Origin: Megachile rotundata | Lineage: Eukaryota; Arthropoda; Insecta; Hymenoptera; Megachilidae | Direction: 5' to 3' | Assembly: GCF_050947335.1 (NCBI RefSeq) | Contig: NW_027473316.1 | Span: 434,001-498,000 of the forward strand | Length of the DNA: 64,000 bases | Shown: in pieces, positions 26,371 through 39,990 of the stretch | Layout: every line of letters begins with the position of its first letter | How positions within the stretch are numbered: position 1 is the stretch's first letter | Made by a program: the position numbers and the translations under genes | Notes under the pieces: generated by a model | The model's database searches: none | Seen by the model: only the letters and a program-made list of their open reading frames with translations | What the model was told of the DNA's origin: nothing

Positions 26371-28900
26371 TGCATGATAGTGATTGTATGATTGTGATTG
26401 TATGATTGTGATTGTATGATTGTGACTGTATGATTGCGATTGTGTGATTGTGATTGTATGATTGTGATTGTATGATAGTGATTGTATGATAGTGATTGTA
26501 TGATTGTGATTGTATGATTGCGATTGTATGATTATGATTGAATGATTGTGATTGTATGACTGTGATTGTGTGATCGTGATTGTGAGATTGTGATTGTATG
26601 ATTTTGATTGTATGATGGTGATTGTATGATCGTGATTGTGAGATTGTGGTTGTATGATTGTGATTGTATGATTGTGATTGTATGATTGTGATTGTATGAT
26701 TGTGATTGTATGATTGTGATTGTATGATTGTGATTGTATGATTGTGATTGTATGATTGTGATTGTATGATTGTGATTGTATGATTGTGATTGTATGATTG
26801 TGATTGTATGATTGTGATTGTATGATTGTGATTGCATGATTGTGATTGTATGATTGTGATTGTATGATTGTGATTGTATGACTGTGATTGTATGATTGTG
26901 ATTGTGTGATAGTGATTGTATGATTGTTTCTGTATGATTGTGATTGTATGATTGCGGTTGTATGATTATGATTGTTTGATTGTGATTGTATGATTGTGAT
27001 TGTGTGATTGTGATTGTGAGATTGTGATTGTATGATCGTGATTGTGAGATTGTGATTGTGAGATTGTGATTGTGTGATTGTGATTGAATGATTGTGATTG
27101 TATGATAGTAATTGTATGATTGTGATTGTATGATTGTGATTGTATGATTGTGATTGTATGATTGTGATTGTATGATTGTGATTGTATGATTGTGATTGTA
27201 TGATTGTGATTGTATGATTGTGATTGTATGATTGTGATTGTGTGATAGTGATTGTATGATTGTTTCTGTATGATTGTGATTGTATGATTGCGGTTGTATG
27301 ATTATGATTCTTTGATTGCGATTGTATGATTGTGATTGTATGATTGTGATTGTATGATTGTGATTGTATGATTGTGATTGTATGATTGTGATTGTATGAT
27401 TGTGATGGTATGATTGTGATCGTATGATTGTGATTGTATGATTGTGATTGTATGATTGTGCTTGTATGATTGTGATTGTATGATTGTGATTGTATGATTG
27501 TGATTGTATGATTGTGATTGTATGATTGTGATTGTATGATTGTGATTGCATGATTGTGATTGTATGATTGTGATTGTATGATTGTGATTGTATGATTGTG
27601 ATTGTATGATTGTGATTGTATGATTGTGATTGTATGATTGGGATCGTATGATTGTGATTGTAAGATTGTGATTGTGTGATTGCGATTGTATGATTGCGAT
27701 TGTATGATTGTGACTGTATGATTGTGATTGTATGATTGTGATTGTATGATTGTGATTGTATGATTGTGATTCTTTGATTGCGATTGTATGATTGTGATTG
27801 TATGATTGTGATTGTATGATTGTGATTGTATGATTGTGATTGTATGATTGTGATTGTATGATTGTGATTGTATGATTGTGATTGTATGACTGTGATTGTA
27901 TGATTGTGATTGTATGATTGTGATTGTATGATTGTGATTGTATGATTGTGATTGTATGATTGTGATTGTATGATTGTGATTGTATGATTGTGATTGCATG
28001 ATTGTGATTGTATGATTGTGATTGTATGGTTGTGATTGTATGATTGTGATTGTATGATTGTGATTGTGTGATAGTGATTGTATGATTGTTTCTGTATGAT
28101 TGTGATTGTATGATTGCGATTGTAAGATTATGATTGTTTGATTGTGATTGTATGATTGTGATTGTGTGATTGTGATTGTGAGATTGTGATTGTATGATCG
28201 TGATTGTGAGATTGTGATTGTGAGATTGTGATTGTGTGATTGTGATTGAATGATTGTGATTGTATGATAGTAATTGTATGATTGTGATTGTATGATTGCG
28301 ATTGTATGATTGTGATTGTATGATTGTGATTGTATGATTGTGATTGTATGATTGTGATTGTATGATTGTGATTGTATGATTGTGATTGCATGATTGTGAT
28401 TGTATGATTGTGATTGTATGATTGTGATTGTATGATTGTGATTGTATGATTGTGATTGTGTGATAGTGATTGTATGATTGTTTCGGTATGATTGTGATTG
28501 TATGATTGCGATTGTATGATTATGATTGTATGATTGTGATTGTATGATTGTGATTGTGTGATTGTGATTGTGAGATTGTGATTGTATGATCGTGACTGTA
28601 TGATCGTGATTGTGAGATTGTGGTTGTATGATTGTGATTGTATGATTGTGATTGTATGATAGTAATTGTATGATTGTGATAGTATGATTGCGATTGTATG
28701 ATTGTGATTGTATGATTGTGATTGTATGATTGTGATCGTATGATTGTGATTCTTTCATTGCGATTGTATGATTGTGATTGTATGATTGTGATTGTATGAT
28801 TGTGATTGTATGATTGTGATTGTATGATTGTGATTGTATGATTGTGATTGTATGATTGTGATTGTATGATTGTGATTGTATGATTGTGATTGTATGATTA
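26371..28900 (+). repeat. Block paired with 18.2-20.2 kb, copy 2, and TTTCGG block
   Basis: About 26.9-28.3 kb matches 18.9-20.2 kb at offsets 7994 to 8050. About 28.39-28.76 kb matches 18.24-18.61 kb at offset 10150. The segment therefore carries the same two blocks as 18.2-20.2 kb but in the opposite order along the array, as expected if a larger tandem unit was cut at a different point. Confidence 0.72.
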
Positions 28901-29420
28901 TGATTGTGAAATTGTGGTTGTATGATTGTGATTGTATGATTGTGATTGTATGATTGTGATTGTATGATTGTGATTGTATGATTGTGATTGTATGATTGTG
29001 ATTGTATGATTGTGATTGTATGATTGTGATTGTATGATTGTGATTGTATGATTGTGATTGTATGATGGTGATTGTATGATCGTGATTGTGAAATTGTGGT
29101 TGTATGATTGTGATTGTATGATTGTGATTGTATGATTGTGATTGTATGATTGTGATTGTGTGATAGTGATTGTATGATTGTTTCTGTATGATTGTGATTG
29201 TATGATTGCGGTTGTATGATTATGATTGTTTGATTGTGATTGTATGATTGTGATTGTGTGATTGTGATTGTGAGATTGTGATTGTATGATCGTGGTTGTG
29301 AGATTGTGATTGTGAGATTGTGATTGTGTGATTGTGATTGAATGATTGTGATTGTATGATAGTAATTGTATGATAGTGATTGTATGATTGTGATTGTATG
29401 ATTGCGATTGTATGATTATG
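28901..29420 (+). repeat. GTGAA-flanked run and HOR core
   Basis: Two GTGAA units followed by GTGGTTG lie exactly 182 bp (13 units) apart, at about 28909 and 29091. After them comes a normal core start (GTGTG, ATAGTG, TTTCTG, GCGGTTG, ATTATG). Confidence 0.7.
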
Positions 29421-29512
29421 ATTGAATGATTGTGATTGTACGACTGTGATTGTGTGATTGTGATTGTGAGATTGTGATTGTATGATTTTGATTGTATGAT
29501 CGTGATTGTGAG

Positions 29513-29792
29513 ATTGTGATTGTATGATTGTGATTGTATGATTGTGATTGTATGATTGTGATTGTATGATTGTGATTGTATGATTGTGATTGTATGATTG
29601 TGATTGTATGATTGTGATTGTATGATTGTGATTGTATGATTGTGATTGTATGATTGTGATTGTATGATTGTGATTGTATGATTGTGATTGTATGATTGTG
29701 ATTGTATGATTGTGATTGTATGATTGTGATTGTATGATTGTGATTGTATGATTGTGATTGTATGATTGTGATTGTATGATTGTGATTGTATG
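29513..29792 (+). repeat. Pure run of 20 perfect units
   Basis: From the unit after GTGAG at 29513 to the unit with GATCG at 29793, all 20 units read as consensus. This is among the longest uninterrupted runs I noticed. Confidence 0.88.
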
Positions 29793-29849
29793 ATTGTGAT
29801 CGTATGATTGTGATTGTATGATTGTGATTGTATGATTGTGCTTGTATGA

Positions 29850-31080
29850 TTGTGATTGTATGATTGTGATTGTATGATTGTGATTGTATGATTGTGATTG
29901 TATGATTGTGATTGTATGATTGTGATTGCATGATTGTGATTGTATGATTGTGATTGTATGATTGTGATTGTATGATTGTGATTGTATGATTGTGAATCTG
30001 TGATAGTGATTGTATGATTGTTTCTGTATGATTGTGATTGTATGATTGCGATTGTATGATTATGATTGTTTGATTGTGATTGTATGATTGTGATTGTGTG
30101 ATTGTGATTGTGAGATTGTGATTGTATGATCGTGATTGTGAGATTGTGATAGTGAGATTGTGATTGTATGATTGTGATTGAATGAGTGTGATTGTATGAT
30201 AGTAATTGTATGATTGTGATTGTATGATTGCGATTGTATGATTGTGATTGTATGATTGTGATTGTATGATTGTGATCGTATGATTGTGATTCTTTGATTG
30301 CGATTGTATGATTGCGATTGTATGATTGTGATTGTATGATTGTGATTGTATGATTGTGATTGTATGATTGTGGTTGTATGATTGTGATTCTTTCATTGCG
30401 ATTGTATGATTGTGATTGTATGATTGTGATTGTATGATTGTGATTGTATGATTGTGATCGTATGATTGTGGTTGTATAATTAAGGTTGTATGATTGTTTC
30501 TGTATGATTGTGATTGTATGATTGTGATTGTATGATTGTGATTGTATGATTGTGATTGTATGATTGTGATTGTATGATTGTGATTGTATGATTGTGATTG
30601 TATGATTGTGATTGTATGATTGTGATTGTATGATTGCGATTGTATGATTGTGATTGTATGATTGTGATTGTATGATAGTGATTGTATGATAGTGATTGTA
30701 TGATTGTGATTGTATGATTGTGATTGTATGATTGCGATTGTATGATTATGATTGAATGATTGTGATTGTATGACTGTGATTGTGTGATTGTGATTGTGAG
30801 ATTTTGATTGTATGATTTTGATTGTATGATGGTGATTGTATGATCGTGATTGTGAGATTGTGATTGTATGATTGTGATTGTATGATTGTGATTGTATGAT
30901 TGTGATTGTGTGATTGTGATTGTATGATAGTAATTGTATGATTGTGATTGTATGATTGTGATTGTATGATTGTGATTGTATGATTGTGATTGTATGATTG
31001 TGATTGTATGATTGTGATTGTATGATTGTGATTGTATGATTGTGATTGTATGATTGTGATCGAATGATTGTGATGGTATT
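29850..31080 (+). repeat. 2.2-kb-offset repeat, copy 1
   Basis: GCATG at 29929, GAATCTG near 29995, a GATAGTGAG near 30148, GAATGAGTG near 30181 and ATTAAGG at 30479 all recur 2226 bp (159 units) downstream. By the rare GATGGTATTACTG landmark at 31079 the offset is 2198, a loss of two units. Confidence 0.82.
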
Positions 31081-32075
31081 ACTGTGATTGTATGATTGTG
31101 ATTGTATAATTGTGATTGTATGATTGTGATTGTATGATTGTGATCGTATGATTGTGATGGTATGACTGTGATTGTATGATTGTGATTGTATGATTGTGAT
31201 TGTATGATTGTGATTGTATGATTGTGATTGTATGATTGTGATTGTATGATTGTGATTGTATGGTAGTAATTTTATGATTGTGATTGTATGATTGTGATTG
31301 TGTGATTGTGATTGTATGATTGTGATTGTATGATTGTGACTGTATGATTGTGATTGTATGATTGTGATTGTATGATTGTGATTGTATGATTGTGATTGTA
31401 TGATTGTGATTGTATGATTGTGATTGTATGATTGTGATTGTATGATTGTGATTGTATGATTGTGATTGTATGATTGTGATTGTATGATTGTGATCGTACG
31501 ATTGTGATTGTATGATTGGGATCGTATGATTGTGATTGTAAGATTGTGATTGTGTGATTGCGATTGTATGATTGTGACTGTATGATTGTGATTGTATGAT
31601 TGTGATTGTATGATTGTGATTGTATGATTGTGATTCTTTGATTGCGATTGTATGATTGTGATTGTATGATTGTGATTGTATGACTGTGATTGTATGATTG
31701 TGATTGTATGATTGTGATTGTATGATTGTGATTGTATGATTGTGATTGTATGATTGTGATTGCATGATTGTGATTGTATGATTGTGATTGTATGATTGTG
31801 ATTGTATGATTGTGATTGTATGATTGTGATTGTGTGATAGTGATTGTATGATTGTTTCTGTATGATTGTGATTGTATGATTGCGATTGTAAGATTATGAT
31901 TGTTTGATTGTGATTGTATGATTGTGATTGTGTGATTGTGATTGTGAGATTGTGATTGTATGATCGTGATTGTGAGATTGTGATTGTGAGATTGTGATTG
32001 TGTGATTGTGATTGAATGATTGTGATTGTATGATAGTAATTGTATGATTGTGATTGTATGATTGCGATTGTATGA
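31081..32075 (+). repeat. GTAGTAATTTT program and 1792-bp pair, copy 1
   Basis: Contains GTAGTAATTTTATG near 31262, a long run, ATTGGGATCG at 31518, GTAAG, GTGTG, GCG, GACTG and ATTCTTTG at about 31633. From the GGG landmark the order recurs 1792 bp (128 units) downstream at 33310. Confidence 0.78.
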
Positions 32076-33278
32076 TTGTGATTGTATGATTGTGATTGTA
32101 TGATTGTGATTGTATGATTGTGATTGTATGATTGTGATTGTATGATTGTGATTGCATGATTGTGATTGTATGATTGTGATTGTATGATTGTGATTGTATG
32201 ATTGTGATTGTATGATTGTGAATCTGTGATAGTGATTGTATGATTGTTTCTGTATGATTGTGATTGTATGATTGCGATTGTATGATTATGATTGTTTGAT
32301 TGTGATTGTATGATTGTGATTGTGTGATTGTGATTGTGAGATTGTGATTGTATGATCGTGATTGTGAGATTGTGATAGTGAGATTGTGATTGTATGATTG
32401 TGATTGAATGAGTGTGATTGTATGATAGTAATTGTATGATTGTGATTGTATGATTGCGATTGTATGATTGTGATTGTATGATTGTGATTGTATGATTGTG
32501 ATCGTATGATTGTGATTCTTTGATTGCGATTGTATGATTGCGATTGTATGATTGTGATTGTATGATTGTGATTGTATGATTGTGATAGTATGATTGTGGT
32601 TGTATGATTGTGATTCTTTCATTGCGATTGTATGATTGTGATTGTATGATTGTGATTGTATGATTGTGATTGTATGATTGTGATCGTATGATTGTGGTTG
32701 TATAATTAAGGTTGTATGATTGTTTCTGTATGATTGTGATTGTATGATTGTGATTGTATGATTGTGATTGTATGATTGTGATTGTATGATTGTGATTGTA
32801 TGATTGTGATTGTATGATTGTGATTGTATGATTGCGATTGTATGATTGTGATTGTATGATTGTGATTGTATGATAGTGATTGTATGATAGTGATTGTATG
32901 ATTGTGATTGTATGATTGTGATTGTATGATTGCGATTGTATGATTATGATTGAATGACTGTGATTGTATGACTGTGATTGTGTGATTGTGATTGTGAGAT
33001 TTTGATTGTATGATTTTGATTGTATGATGGTGATTGTATGATCGTGATTGTGAGATTGTGATTGTATGATTGTGATTGTATGATTGTGATTGTATGATTG
33101 TGATTGTATGATTGTGATTGTATGATAGTAATTGTATGATTGTGATTGTATGATTGTGATTGTATGATTGTGATTGTATGATTGTGATTGTATGATTGTG
33201 ATTGTATGATTGTGATTGTATGATTGTGATTGTATGATTGTGATTGTATGATTGTGATCGAATGATTGTGATGGTATT
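32076..33278 (+). repeat. 2.2-kb-offset repeat, copy 2
   Basis: Counterpart of 29850-31080: GAATCTG at 32221, GAATGAGTG at 32407, ATTAAGG at 32705 and GATGGTATTACTG near 33277. Confidence 0.82.
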
Positions 33279-34375
33279 ACTGTGATTGTATGATTGTGAT
33301 TGTATGATTGGGATCGTATGATTGTGATTGTAAGATTGTGATTGTGTGATTGCGATTGTATGATTGTGACTGTATGATTGTGATTGTATGATTGTGATTG
33401 TATGATTGTGATTGTATGATTGTGATTCTTTGATTGCGATTGTATGATTGTGATTGTATGATTGTGATTGTATGACTGTGATTGTATGATTGTTTTTGTA
33501 TGATTGTGATTGTATGATTGTGATTGTATGATTGTGATTGTATGATTGTGATTGCATGATTGTGATTGTATGATTGTGATTGTATGATTGTGATTGTATG
33601 ATTGTGATTGTATGATTGTGATTGTGTGATAGTGATTGTATGATTGTTTCTGTATGATTGTGATTGTATGATTGCGATTGTAAGATTATGATTGTTTGAT
33701 TGTGATTGTATGATTGTGATTGTGTGATTGTGATTGTGAGATTGTGATTGTATGATCGTGATTGTATGATTGTGATTGTATGATTGTGATTGTATGATTG
33801 TGATTGTATGATTGTGATTGTATGATTGTGATTGTATGATTGTGATTGTATGATTGTGATTGTATGATTGTGATTGTATGATTGTGATTGTATGATTGTG
33901 ATTGTATGATTGTGATGGTATGATTGTGATCGTATGATTGTGATTGTATGATTGTGATTGTATGATTGTGCTTGTATGATTGTGATTGTATGATTGTGAT
34001 TGTATGATTGTGATTGTATGATTGTGATTGTATGATTGTGATTGTATGATTGTGATTGCATGATTGTGATTGTATGATTGTGACTGTATGATTGTGATTG
34101 TATGATTGTGATTGTATGATTGTGAATCTGTGATAGTGATTGTATGATTGTTTCTGTATGATTGTGATTGTATGATTGCGATTGTATGATTATGATTGTT
34201 TGATTGTGATTGTATGATTGTGATTGTGTGATTGTGATTGTGAGATTGTGATTGTATGATCGTGATTGTGAGATTGTGATAGTGAGATTGTGATTGTATG
34301 ATTGTGATTGAATGAGTGTGATTGTATGATAGTAATTGTATGATTGTGATTGTATGATTGCGATTGTATGATTGT
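33279..34375 (+). repeat. 1792-bp pair copy 2 and third GAATCTG block
   Basis: ATTGGGATCG at 33310 and ATTCTTTG at 33425 match 31.5 kb. A third GAATCTG, GATAGTGAG and GAATGAGTG series lies at about 34.12-34.33 kb, 1904 bp (136 units) after the second. It then changes without a gap into the next HOR core. Confidence 0.78.
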
Positions 34376-35290
34376 GATTGTGTGATAGTGATTGTATGAT
34401 TGTTTCTGTATGATTGTGATTGTATGATTGCGGTTGTATGATTATGATTGTTTGATTGTGATTGTATGATTGTGATTGTGTGATTGTGATTGTGAGATTG
34501 TGATTGTATGATCGTGATTGTGAGATTGTGATTGTGAGATTGTGATTGTGTGATTGTGATTGAATGATTGTGATTGTATGATAGTAATTGTATGATTGTG
34601 ATTGTATGATTGCGATTGTATGATTGTGATTGTATGATTGTGATTGTATGATTGTGATCGTATGATTGTGATTCTTTGATTGCGATTGTATGATTGCGAT
34701 TGTATGATTGTGATTGTATGATTGTGATTGTATAATTGTGGTTGTATGATTGTGATTGTATGATTGTGATTCTTTCATTGCGATTGTATGATTGTGATTG
34801 TATGATTGTGATTGTATGATTGTGATTGTATGATTGTGATTGTATGATTGTGATCGTATGATTGTGATTGTATGATTGTGATTGTATGATAGTGATTGTA
34901 TGATAGTGATTGTATGATTGTGATTGTATGATTGCGATTGTATGATTATGATTGAATGATTGTGATTGTATGACTGTGATTGTGTGATTGTGATTGTGAG
35001 ATTGTGGTTGTATGATTTTGATTGTATGACCGTGATTGTGAGATTGTGATTGTATGATTGTGATTGTATGATTTTGATTGTATGATTGTGATTGTATGAT
35101 TGTGATTGTATGATTGTGATTGTATGATTGTGATTGTATGATTGTGATTGTATGATTGTGATTGTATGATTGTGATTGTATGATTGTGATTGTATGATTG
35201 TGATTGTATGATTGTGATTGTATGATTGTGATTGTATGATTGTGATTGTATGATTGTGATTGTATGATTGTGATCGTATGACTGTGATTG
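34376..35290 (+). repeat. 1246-bp-offset repeat, copy 1
   Basis: The TATAATTG unit near 34731 and GAATG near 34955 recur 1246 bp (89 units) later. This copy has a private ATGACCGTG variant near 35029. Confidence 0.82.
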
Positions 35291-36540
35291 TATGATTGTG
35301 ATTGTATGATTGTTTCTGTATGATTGTGATTGTATGATTGCGGTTGTATGATTATGATTGTTTGATTGTGATTGTATGATTGTGATTGTGTGATTGTGAT
35401 TGTGAGATTGTGATTGTATGATCGTGATTGTGAGATTGTGATTGTGAGATTGTGATTGTGTGATTGTGATTGAATGATTGTGATTGTATGATAGTAATTG
35501 TATGATTGTGATTGTATGATTGCGATTGTATGATTGTGATTGTATGATTGTGATTGCATGATTGTGATTGTATGATTGTGATTGTATGATTGTGATTGTA
35601 TGATTGTGATTGTATGATTGTGATTGTGTGATAGTGATTGTATGATTGTTTCTGTATGATTGTGATTGTATGATTGCGGTTGTATGATTATGATTGTTTG
35701 ATTGTGATTGTATGATTGTGATTGTGTGATTGTGATTGTGAGATTGTGATTGTATGATCGTGATTGTGAGATTGTGATTGTGAGATTGTGATTGTGTGAT
35801 TGTGATTGAATGATTGTGATTGTATGATAGTAATTGTATGATTGTGATTGTATGATTGCGATTGTATGATTGTGATTGTATGATTGTGATTGTATGATTG
35901 TGATCGTATGATTGTGATTCTTTGATTGCGATTGTATGATTGCGATTGTATGATTGTGATTGTATGATTGTGATTGTATAATTGTGGTTGTATGATTGTG
36001 ATTGTATGATTGTGATTCTTTCATTGCGATTGTATGATTGTGATTGTATGATTGTGATTGTATGATTGTGATTGTATGATTGTGATTGTATGATTGTGAT
36101 CGTATGATTGTGATTGTATGATTGTGATTGTATGATAGTGATTGTATGATAGTGATTGTATGATTGTGATTGTATGATTGCGATTGTATGATTATGATTG
36201 AATGATTGTGATTGTATGACTGTGATTGTGTGATTGTGATTGTGAGATTGTGATTGTATGATTTTGATTGTATGATCGTGATTGTGAGATTGTGATTGTA
36301 TGATTGTGATTGTATGATTGTGATTGTATGATTGTGATTGTATGATTGTGATTGTATGATTGTGATTGTATGATTGTGATTGTATGATTGTGATTGTATG
36401 ATTGTGATTGCATGATAGTGATTGTATGATTGTGATTGTATGGTAGTAATTTTATGATTGTGATTGTATGATTGTGATTGTATGATTGTGATTGTGAAAT
36501 TGCGATTGTATGACTGTGATTGTATGATTGTGATTGTATG
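35291..36540 (+). repeat. 1246-bp-offset repeat, linker and copy 2
   Basis: Starts with another core (TTTCTG near 35.31 kb), then from about 35.63 kb repeats copy 1: TATAATTG at 35977 and GAATG at 36201. Near 36.44 kb the GTAGTAATTTTATG program starts. Confidence 0.78.
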
Positions 36541-37100
36541 ATTGTGATTGTATGGTTGTGATTGTATGATTGTGATTGTATGATTGTGATTGTATGATTG
36601 TGATTGCATGATTGTGATTGTATGATTGTGATTGTATGATTGTGATTGTATGATTGTGATTGTATGATTGAGATTGTGTGATAGTGATTGTATGATTGTT
36701 TCTGTATGATTGTGATTGTATGATTGCGATTGTATGATTATGATTGTTTGATTGTGATTGTATGATTGTGATTGTGTGATTGTGATTGTGAAATTGTGAT
36801 TGTATGATCGTGATTGTGAGATTGTGATTGTGAGATTGTGATTGTGTGATTGTGATTGAATGATTGTGATTGTATGATTGTGATCGTATGATTGTGATGG
36901 TACGACTGTGATTGTATGATTGTGATTGTATAATTGTGATTGTATGATTGTGATTGTATGATTGTGATTGTATGATTGTGATTGTATGATTGTGATTGTT
37001 TGGTAGTAATTTTATGATTGTGATTGTATGATTGTGATTGTATGATTGTGATTGTATGATTGTGATTGTATGATTGTGATTGTATGATTGTGATTGTATG
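36541..37100 (+). repeat. HOR core with GTGAA and GTAGTAATTTT
   Basis: Core start with an ATTGAGATTG variant near 36.67 kb, TTTCTG near 36.70 kb, GTGAA, three further GTGAG/GTGTG units, GAATG, GATCG, GATGGTACGACTG near 36.90 kb and GTAGTAATTTTATG near 37.0 kb. Confidence 0.72.
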
Positions 37101-37982
37101 ATTGTGATTGTATGATTGTGATTGTATGATTGTGATTGTATGATTGTGATTGTATGATTGTGATTGTATGATTGTGATTGTATGATTGTGATTGTATGAT
37201 TGTGATTGCATGATTGGGATCGTATGATTGTGATTGTAAGATTGTGATTGTGTGATTGCGATTGTATGATTGCGATTGTATGATTGTGACTGTATGATTG
37301 TGATTGTATGATTGTGATTGTATGATTGTGAATGTATGATTGTGATTCTTTGATTGCGATTGTATGATTGTGATTGTATGATTGTGATTGTATGATTGTG
37401 ATTGTATGACTGTGATTGTATGATTGTGATTGTATGATTGTGATTGTATGATTGTGATTGTATGATTGTGATTGTATGATTGTGATTGTATGATTGTGAT
37501 TGCATGATTGTGATTGTATGATTGTGATTGTATGATTGTGATTGTATGATTGTGATTGTATGATTGTGATTGTGTGATAGTGATTGTATGATTGTTTCTG
37601 TATGATTGTGATTGTATGATTGCGATTGTAGGATTATGATTGTTTGATTGTGATTGTATGATTGTGATTGTGTGATTGTGATTGTGAGATTGTGATTGTA
37701 TGATCGTGATTGTGAGATTGTGATTGTGAGATTGTGATTGTGTGATTGTGATTGAATGATTGTGATTGTATGATAGTAATTGTATGATTGTGAATGTATG
37801 ATTGCGATTGTATGATTGTGATTGTATGATTGTGATTGTATGATTGTGATTGTATGATTGTGATTGTGTGATAGTGATTGTATGATTGTTTCGGTATGAT
37901 TGTGATTGTATGATTGCGATTGTATGATTATGATTGTATGATTGTGATTGTATGATTGTGATTGTGTGATTGTGATTGTGAG
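37101..37982 (+). repeat. 882-bp tandem duplication, copy 1
   Basis: GCATG at 37209, ATTGGGATCG, GTAAG, GCG, GACTG, ATTCTTTG, TTTCTG, the rare GTAGG unit (GG at 37631), GTGAATG near 37.79 kb and TTTCGG near 37.89 kb recur in the same order exactly 882 bp (63 units) later. Breakpoints are in pure runs at about 37.02-37.20 kb and 37.98-38.09 kb. Confidence 0.88.
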
Positions 37983-38864
37983 ATTGTGATTGTATGATTG
38001 TGATTGTATGATTGTGATTGTATGATTGTGATTGTATGATTGTGATTGTATGATTGTGATTGTATGATTGTGATTGTATGATTGTGATTGCATGATTGGG
38101 ATCGTATGATTGTGATTGTAAGATTGTGATTGTGTGATTGCGATTGTATGATTGCGATTGTATGATTGTGACTGTATGATTGTGATTGTATGATTGTGAT
38201 TGTATGATTGTGAATGTATGATTGTGATTCTTTGATTGCGATTGTATGATTGTGATTGTATGATTGTGATTGTATGATTGTGATTGTATGACTGTGATTG
38301 TATGATTGTGATTGTATGATTGTGATTGTATGATTGTGATTGTATGATTGTGATTGTATGATTGTGATTGTATGATTGTGATTGCATGATTGTGATTGTA
38401 TGATTGTGATTGTATGATTGTGATTGTATGATTGTGATTGTATGATTGTGATTGTGTGATAGTGATTGTATGATTGTTTCTGTATGATTGTGATTGTATG
38501 ATTGCGATTGTAGGATTATGATTGTTTGATTGTGATTGTATGATTGTGATTGTGTGATTGTGATTGTGAGATTGTGATTGTATGATCGTGATTGTGAGAT
38601 TGTGATTGTGAGATTGTGATTGTGTGATTGTGATTGAATGATTGTGATTGTATGATAGTAATTGTATGATTGTGAATGTATGATTGCGATTGTATGATTG
38701 TGATTGTATGATTGTGATTGTATGATTGTGATTGTATGATTGTGATTGTGTGATAGTGATTGTATGATTGTTTCGGTATGATTGTGATTGTATGATTGCG
38801 ATTGTATGATTATGATTGTATGATTGTGATTGTATGATTGTGATTGTGTGATTGTGATTGTGAG
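37983..38864 (+). repeat. 882-bp tandem duplication, copy 2
   Basis: GCATG at 38091, GTAGG at 38513, GTGAATG near 38.67 kb and TTTCGG near 38.77 kb. After this copy the order continues with ATCGTGACTG, which copy 1 lacks because the duplication junction falls there. Confidence 0.88.
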
Positions 38865-39710
38865 ATTGTGATTGTATGATCGTGACTGTATGATCGTGAT
38901 TGTGAGATTGTGGTTGTATGATTGTGATTGTATGATTATGATTGTATGATAGTAATTGTATGATTGTGATAGTATGATTGCGATTGTATGATTGTGATTG
39001 TATGATTGTGATTGTATGATTGTGATCGTATGATTGTGATTCTTTCATTGCGATTGTATGATTGTGATTGTATGATTGTGATTGTATGATTGTGATTGTA
39101 TGATTGTGATTGTATGATTGTGATTGTATGATTGTGATTGTATGATTGTGATTGTATGATTGTGATTGTATGATTGTGATTGTATGATTATGATTGTATG
39201 ATTGTGAATGCATGATAGTAATTGTATGATTGTGATTGTATGATTGTGATTGTATGATTGTGACTGTATGATTGCGATTGTGTGATTGTGATTGTATGAT
39301 TGTGATTGTATGATAGTGATTGTATGATAGTGATTGTATGATTGTGATTGTATGATTGCGATTGTATGATTATGATTGAATGATTGTGATTGTATGACTG
39401 TGATTGTGTGATCGTGATTGTGAGATTGTGATTGTATGATTTTGATTGTATGATGGTGATTGTATGATTGTGATTGTGAGATTGTGGTTGTATGATTGTG
39501 ATTGTATGATTGTGATTGTATGATTGTGATTGTATGATTGTGATTGTATGATTGTGATTGTATGATTGTGATTGTATGATTGTGATTGTATGATTGTGAT
39601 TGTATGATTGTGATTGTATGATTGTGATTGTATGATTGTGATTGCATGATTGTGATTGTATGATTGTGATTGTATGATTGTGATTGTATGATTGTGATTG
39701 TATGATTGTG
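38865..39710 (+). repeat. HOR mosaic, 38.9-39.7 kb
   Basis: Contains ATCGTGACTG, ATAGTAATTG, ATTCTTTC, a long run, then ATTATG, GTGAATGCATG and the ATAGTG, ATAGTG, ATTATG, GAATG, GACTG, GTGTG, ATCGTG, GTGAG, ATTTTG, GATGGTG series. That series is shared with 21.8, 23.7, 26.5, 44.0 and 47.0 kb. Confidence 0.7.
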
Positions 39711-39990
39711 ATTGTGTGATAGTGATTGTATGATTGTTTCTGTATGATTGTGATTGTATGATTGCGGTTGTATGATTATGATTGTTTGATTGTGATTGTA
39801 TGATTGTGATTGTGTGATTGTGATTGTGAGATTGTGATTGTATGATCGTGATTGTGAGATTGTGATTGTGAGATTGTGATTGTGTGATTGTGATTGAATG
39901 ATTGTGATTGTATGATAGTAATTGTGTGATTGTGATTGTATGATTGCGATTGTATGACTGTGATTGTATGATTGTGATTGCATGATTGTG
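39711..39990 (+). repeat. 280-bp (20-unit) tandem HOR, copy 1
   Basis: From GTGTG through ATAGTG, TTTCTG, GCGGTTG, ATTATGATTGTTTG, GTGTG, GTGAG units, GAATG, ATAGTAATTG and GCG to GCATG. The same core starts again exactly 280 bp later. The copies differ by single transitions (GTGTG here against GTATG near 40201; GACTG here against GATTG later). Confidence 0.85.

Noticed and set aside
33277..36609. Very long minus-strand open frame (1,110 codons), and dozens like it, e.g. 12714-15965 and 16707-19949, giving Q/N/H/I/T-rich repeat proteins
   Set aside because: The repeat has no stop in any minus frame, so long frames are unavoidable. All three frames give the same 14-residue cycle, frames overlap each other, starts and ends fall on random variant units, and unit gains or losses shift the frame freely. 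There is no sign of codon selection.
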